From CAYXZL01 sp964469925 (lineage in GTDB: Bacteria > Patescibacteriota > Gracilibacteria > Absconditabacterales > Absconditicoccaceae), in contig CAYXZL010000016.1 in the NCBI GenBank assembly GCA_964469925.1, positions 1-29,355 on the forward strand: a stretch of 29,355 bases of DNA, read 5' to 3'. Shown here piece after piece: positions 28,207 to 29,355 of the stretch (position 1 is the stretch's first letter; every line of letters begins with the position of its first letter). Below the pieces are notes generated by a model. That model did no database searches. It was not told the DNA's origin and worked only from the letters and a program-made list of their open reading frames with translations. Made by a program: the position numbers and the translations under genes.

Positions 28207-29004
28207 TTAGCTTAGCTTTTTGTAGATTGTATTATATCAGTTTCTACCAACCCATAGTGCAGTATAGCTCATTGGTCCAAATACAGCATTTCATCCTATT
28301 GGTTCTGTAGAGTATCTGCCCAATAACCCGTAGCCCCTCATCACAGCTTCTATGTTTTCAACCATTTCTGGTCAGCCGTTTTCTTGTATGCCTCATAGCA
28401 CTGTTTCTATCTCTTTTATACGGTAATTCTCTAAGAGTCACAGTGTATGAGACATAAAAACTCTTGCTCATTTGAGTAAACTTATGGGCATTCGCTTTGT
28501 TTGCTCTATCTGTAAACCGTAAGTACTCGCACTAGAGAAGGGCTGTATAGATGTGTGTCTTAGCCCTATAGCTTTACTTGGTGATACTTTTATATCAAAC
28601 TTGTGCAAGAAAAATCCGTCAAATACAGTTTTTCATAACATATTAGTGAGTTGATCAGCATACAATGCTGACATTATAGGCAGTGCTCATCTTGTTGTTT
28701 TTTGTGCTGCCGATGGCAAGTTTAATAATGTAGCACCATTTTGCACAACAGACATGCTAAACAGATTGGAGAGTTTGTCACTCATGCTGTTGGGTACAGT
28801 GATAATTGATGATACTCATCACCCACCTTGATCAATAGCACCATAATGAGATTTTTCTCCATTATCAAAAGTATATATCTGACCTCCAATAGATAGAGTC
28901 TCTAAAAGAGACATTGATGTTTCTACTGATGAATTTTCTCCTACCTGTCTCATTGATAGAAGTCACACACCATGATCATTAACTACTGCTGCTAATACAC
29001 ACAT
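28207..29004 (-). CDS. Hypothetical protein, 265 aa, no recognized family
   Basis: Continuous 265-codon frame only when UGA = Gly. It starts MCVLAAVVNDHGVGLLSMRQ and is rich in Ser, Gly and hydrophobic residues. A Gly-rich segment (YGAIDQGGGVSSIITVPNS), a central basic part (FFLHKFDIKVSPSKAIGLRH) and a C-terminal segment with aromatic and Gly residues (GYGLLGRYSTEPIGGNAVFG) are notable. The Cys at position 2 recalls Ntn-hydrolase or glutamine-amidotransferase starts, but the following CGI/HRG motifs are absent. No signal peptide, no clear membrane helix. Its stop is 10 nt before the VirD4-like start, so the two are probably co-translated and may act together. Function unknown. Confidence 0.7.
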
Positions 29005-29151
29005 TTTGCTGAGTTTTCCGTATTACTAAAAAGGTTTACCACTGAGGTTGTCCTCTAACTTCTACTATTGCTATTGTCGTATTCTAGTATCTGATATGTA
29101 TTTGTTTTCTATATGAATTCAACTAATTATCTAGACTCTGACTTAATTTAC

Positions 29152-29355
29152 TTAACTATACACTTCCTTGTTATAATCTTCTTCACAGTAGACCTTCCCT
29201 CTGTACTCCGGCGGGTACACAGATAATGTTTCTTTTCAACATTTGTCACAGGCTCTCAAAAACAATGCTCTTCACGGTACTTTCTGTAGTCTTTCTTGAT
29301 GTCTTATATCTGGATGTTTTTTTGGTAATGGTATATTGTGTTTGCGGTAAAACTC
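29152..29355 (-). CDS. C-terminal zinc-ribbon-containing protein (partial)
   Basis: The last 67 codons of a gene entering from the right edge. The sequence contains IPLPKKHPDIRHQERLQKVP, then a zinc-binding motif CDKCGKETLSVYPPEYRGKV followed by YCEEDYNKEVYS and TAA. The Cys-x-x-Cys ... Tyr-Pro-Pro ... Tyr-Cys pattern is common at the end of uncharacterized CPR zinc-ribbon proteins. Two glycines (VPGRA, KCGKE) are UGA. The 147 nt downstream, before the 265-aa gene, hold no ORF; a short stem GAGG/CCTC is present near 29052-29063 but no convincing terminator or promoter was found. Confidence 0.65.

Noticed and set aside
1..29355. UGA read as tryptophan (code 4)
   Set aside because: Conserved motifs need Gly at the UGA positions, and TGG is used normally for Trp (for example LQLLFG...WLS, WHW-like and DEYPF contexts).

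Overview
The window reads as a contiguous piece of an AT-rich chromosome from a Patescibacteria/CPR organism that decodes UGA as glycine (genetic code 25), meaning Candidatus Absconditabacteria (SR1) or Gracilibacteria (BD1-5). This is visible directly. Almost every gene is broken by TGA under the standard code, and the TGA codons sit at invariant glycines: MutL GFRGEA, NrdR VVEDG, HtrA GNSGGPL, S41 protease NEGSASASE, the Walker A motif GQTGVGKS and SufS/VanY motifs. All genes end in TAA or TAG and none in TGA. All coordinates below are reassembled with UGA = Gly. No tRNA, rRNA, CRISPR array or insertion sequence was seen.

Layout. (1) 1-845, minus: mutL, running off the left edge, with an in-frame TAA. 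(2) 903-4753, plus: a DivIC-like membrane protein, an FKBP-type lipoprotein isomerase, a 740-aa protein of unknown function and NrdR. (3) 4740-7178, minus: a methyltransferase and an S41/PDZ C-terminal processing protease. (4) 7238-8641, plus: a possible small membrane protein, a VanY-type D,D-carboxypeptidase and a polytopic membrane protein. (5) 8725-14876, minus: a secreted Kazal-like/CARDB protein, SufS, HtrA, a membrane protein and a thioredoxin-CcdA fusion. (6) 15100-16425, plus: an MFS transporter with a clear promoter. (7) 16426-21308, minus: a small protein, a decayed small gene, LemA, a nucleotidyltransferase-like protein, a TPM-domain protein and an SGNH hydrolase-lytic transglycosylase fusion. 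(8) 21421-23957, minus: a 2H phosphoesterase, a RecB/Cas4-like Fe-S nuclease and a coiled-coil protein, separated by hairpins. (9) 24147-25847, plus: a Na/Pi-cotransporter with a C-terminal PhoU-like region. (10) 25860-29355, minus: a VirD4/TraG-like ATPase, an unknown 265-aa protein and the end of a zinc-ribbon protein.

Themes. Much of the content is cell-envelope biology: proteases (S41, HtrA), peptidoglycan enzymes (VanY, SGNH+SLT), disulfide transfer (Trx-CcdA), adhesion/inhibitor-like repeats (CARDB, Kazal-like) and LemA/TPM. This suits a small host-dependent or predatory cell with a reduced genome, although that lifestyle is inferred from the clade and not shown here.

The most unusual signals are four places where otherwise continuous coding frames contain TAA or TAG (mutL, the VirD4-like ATPase and twice in one small gene), a glycine-rich TPM tail written largely in UGA codons, and a lysin-like SGNH+transglycosylase fusion without a signal peptide.
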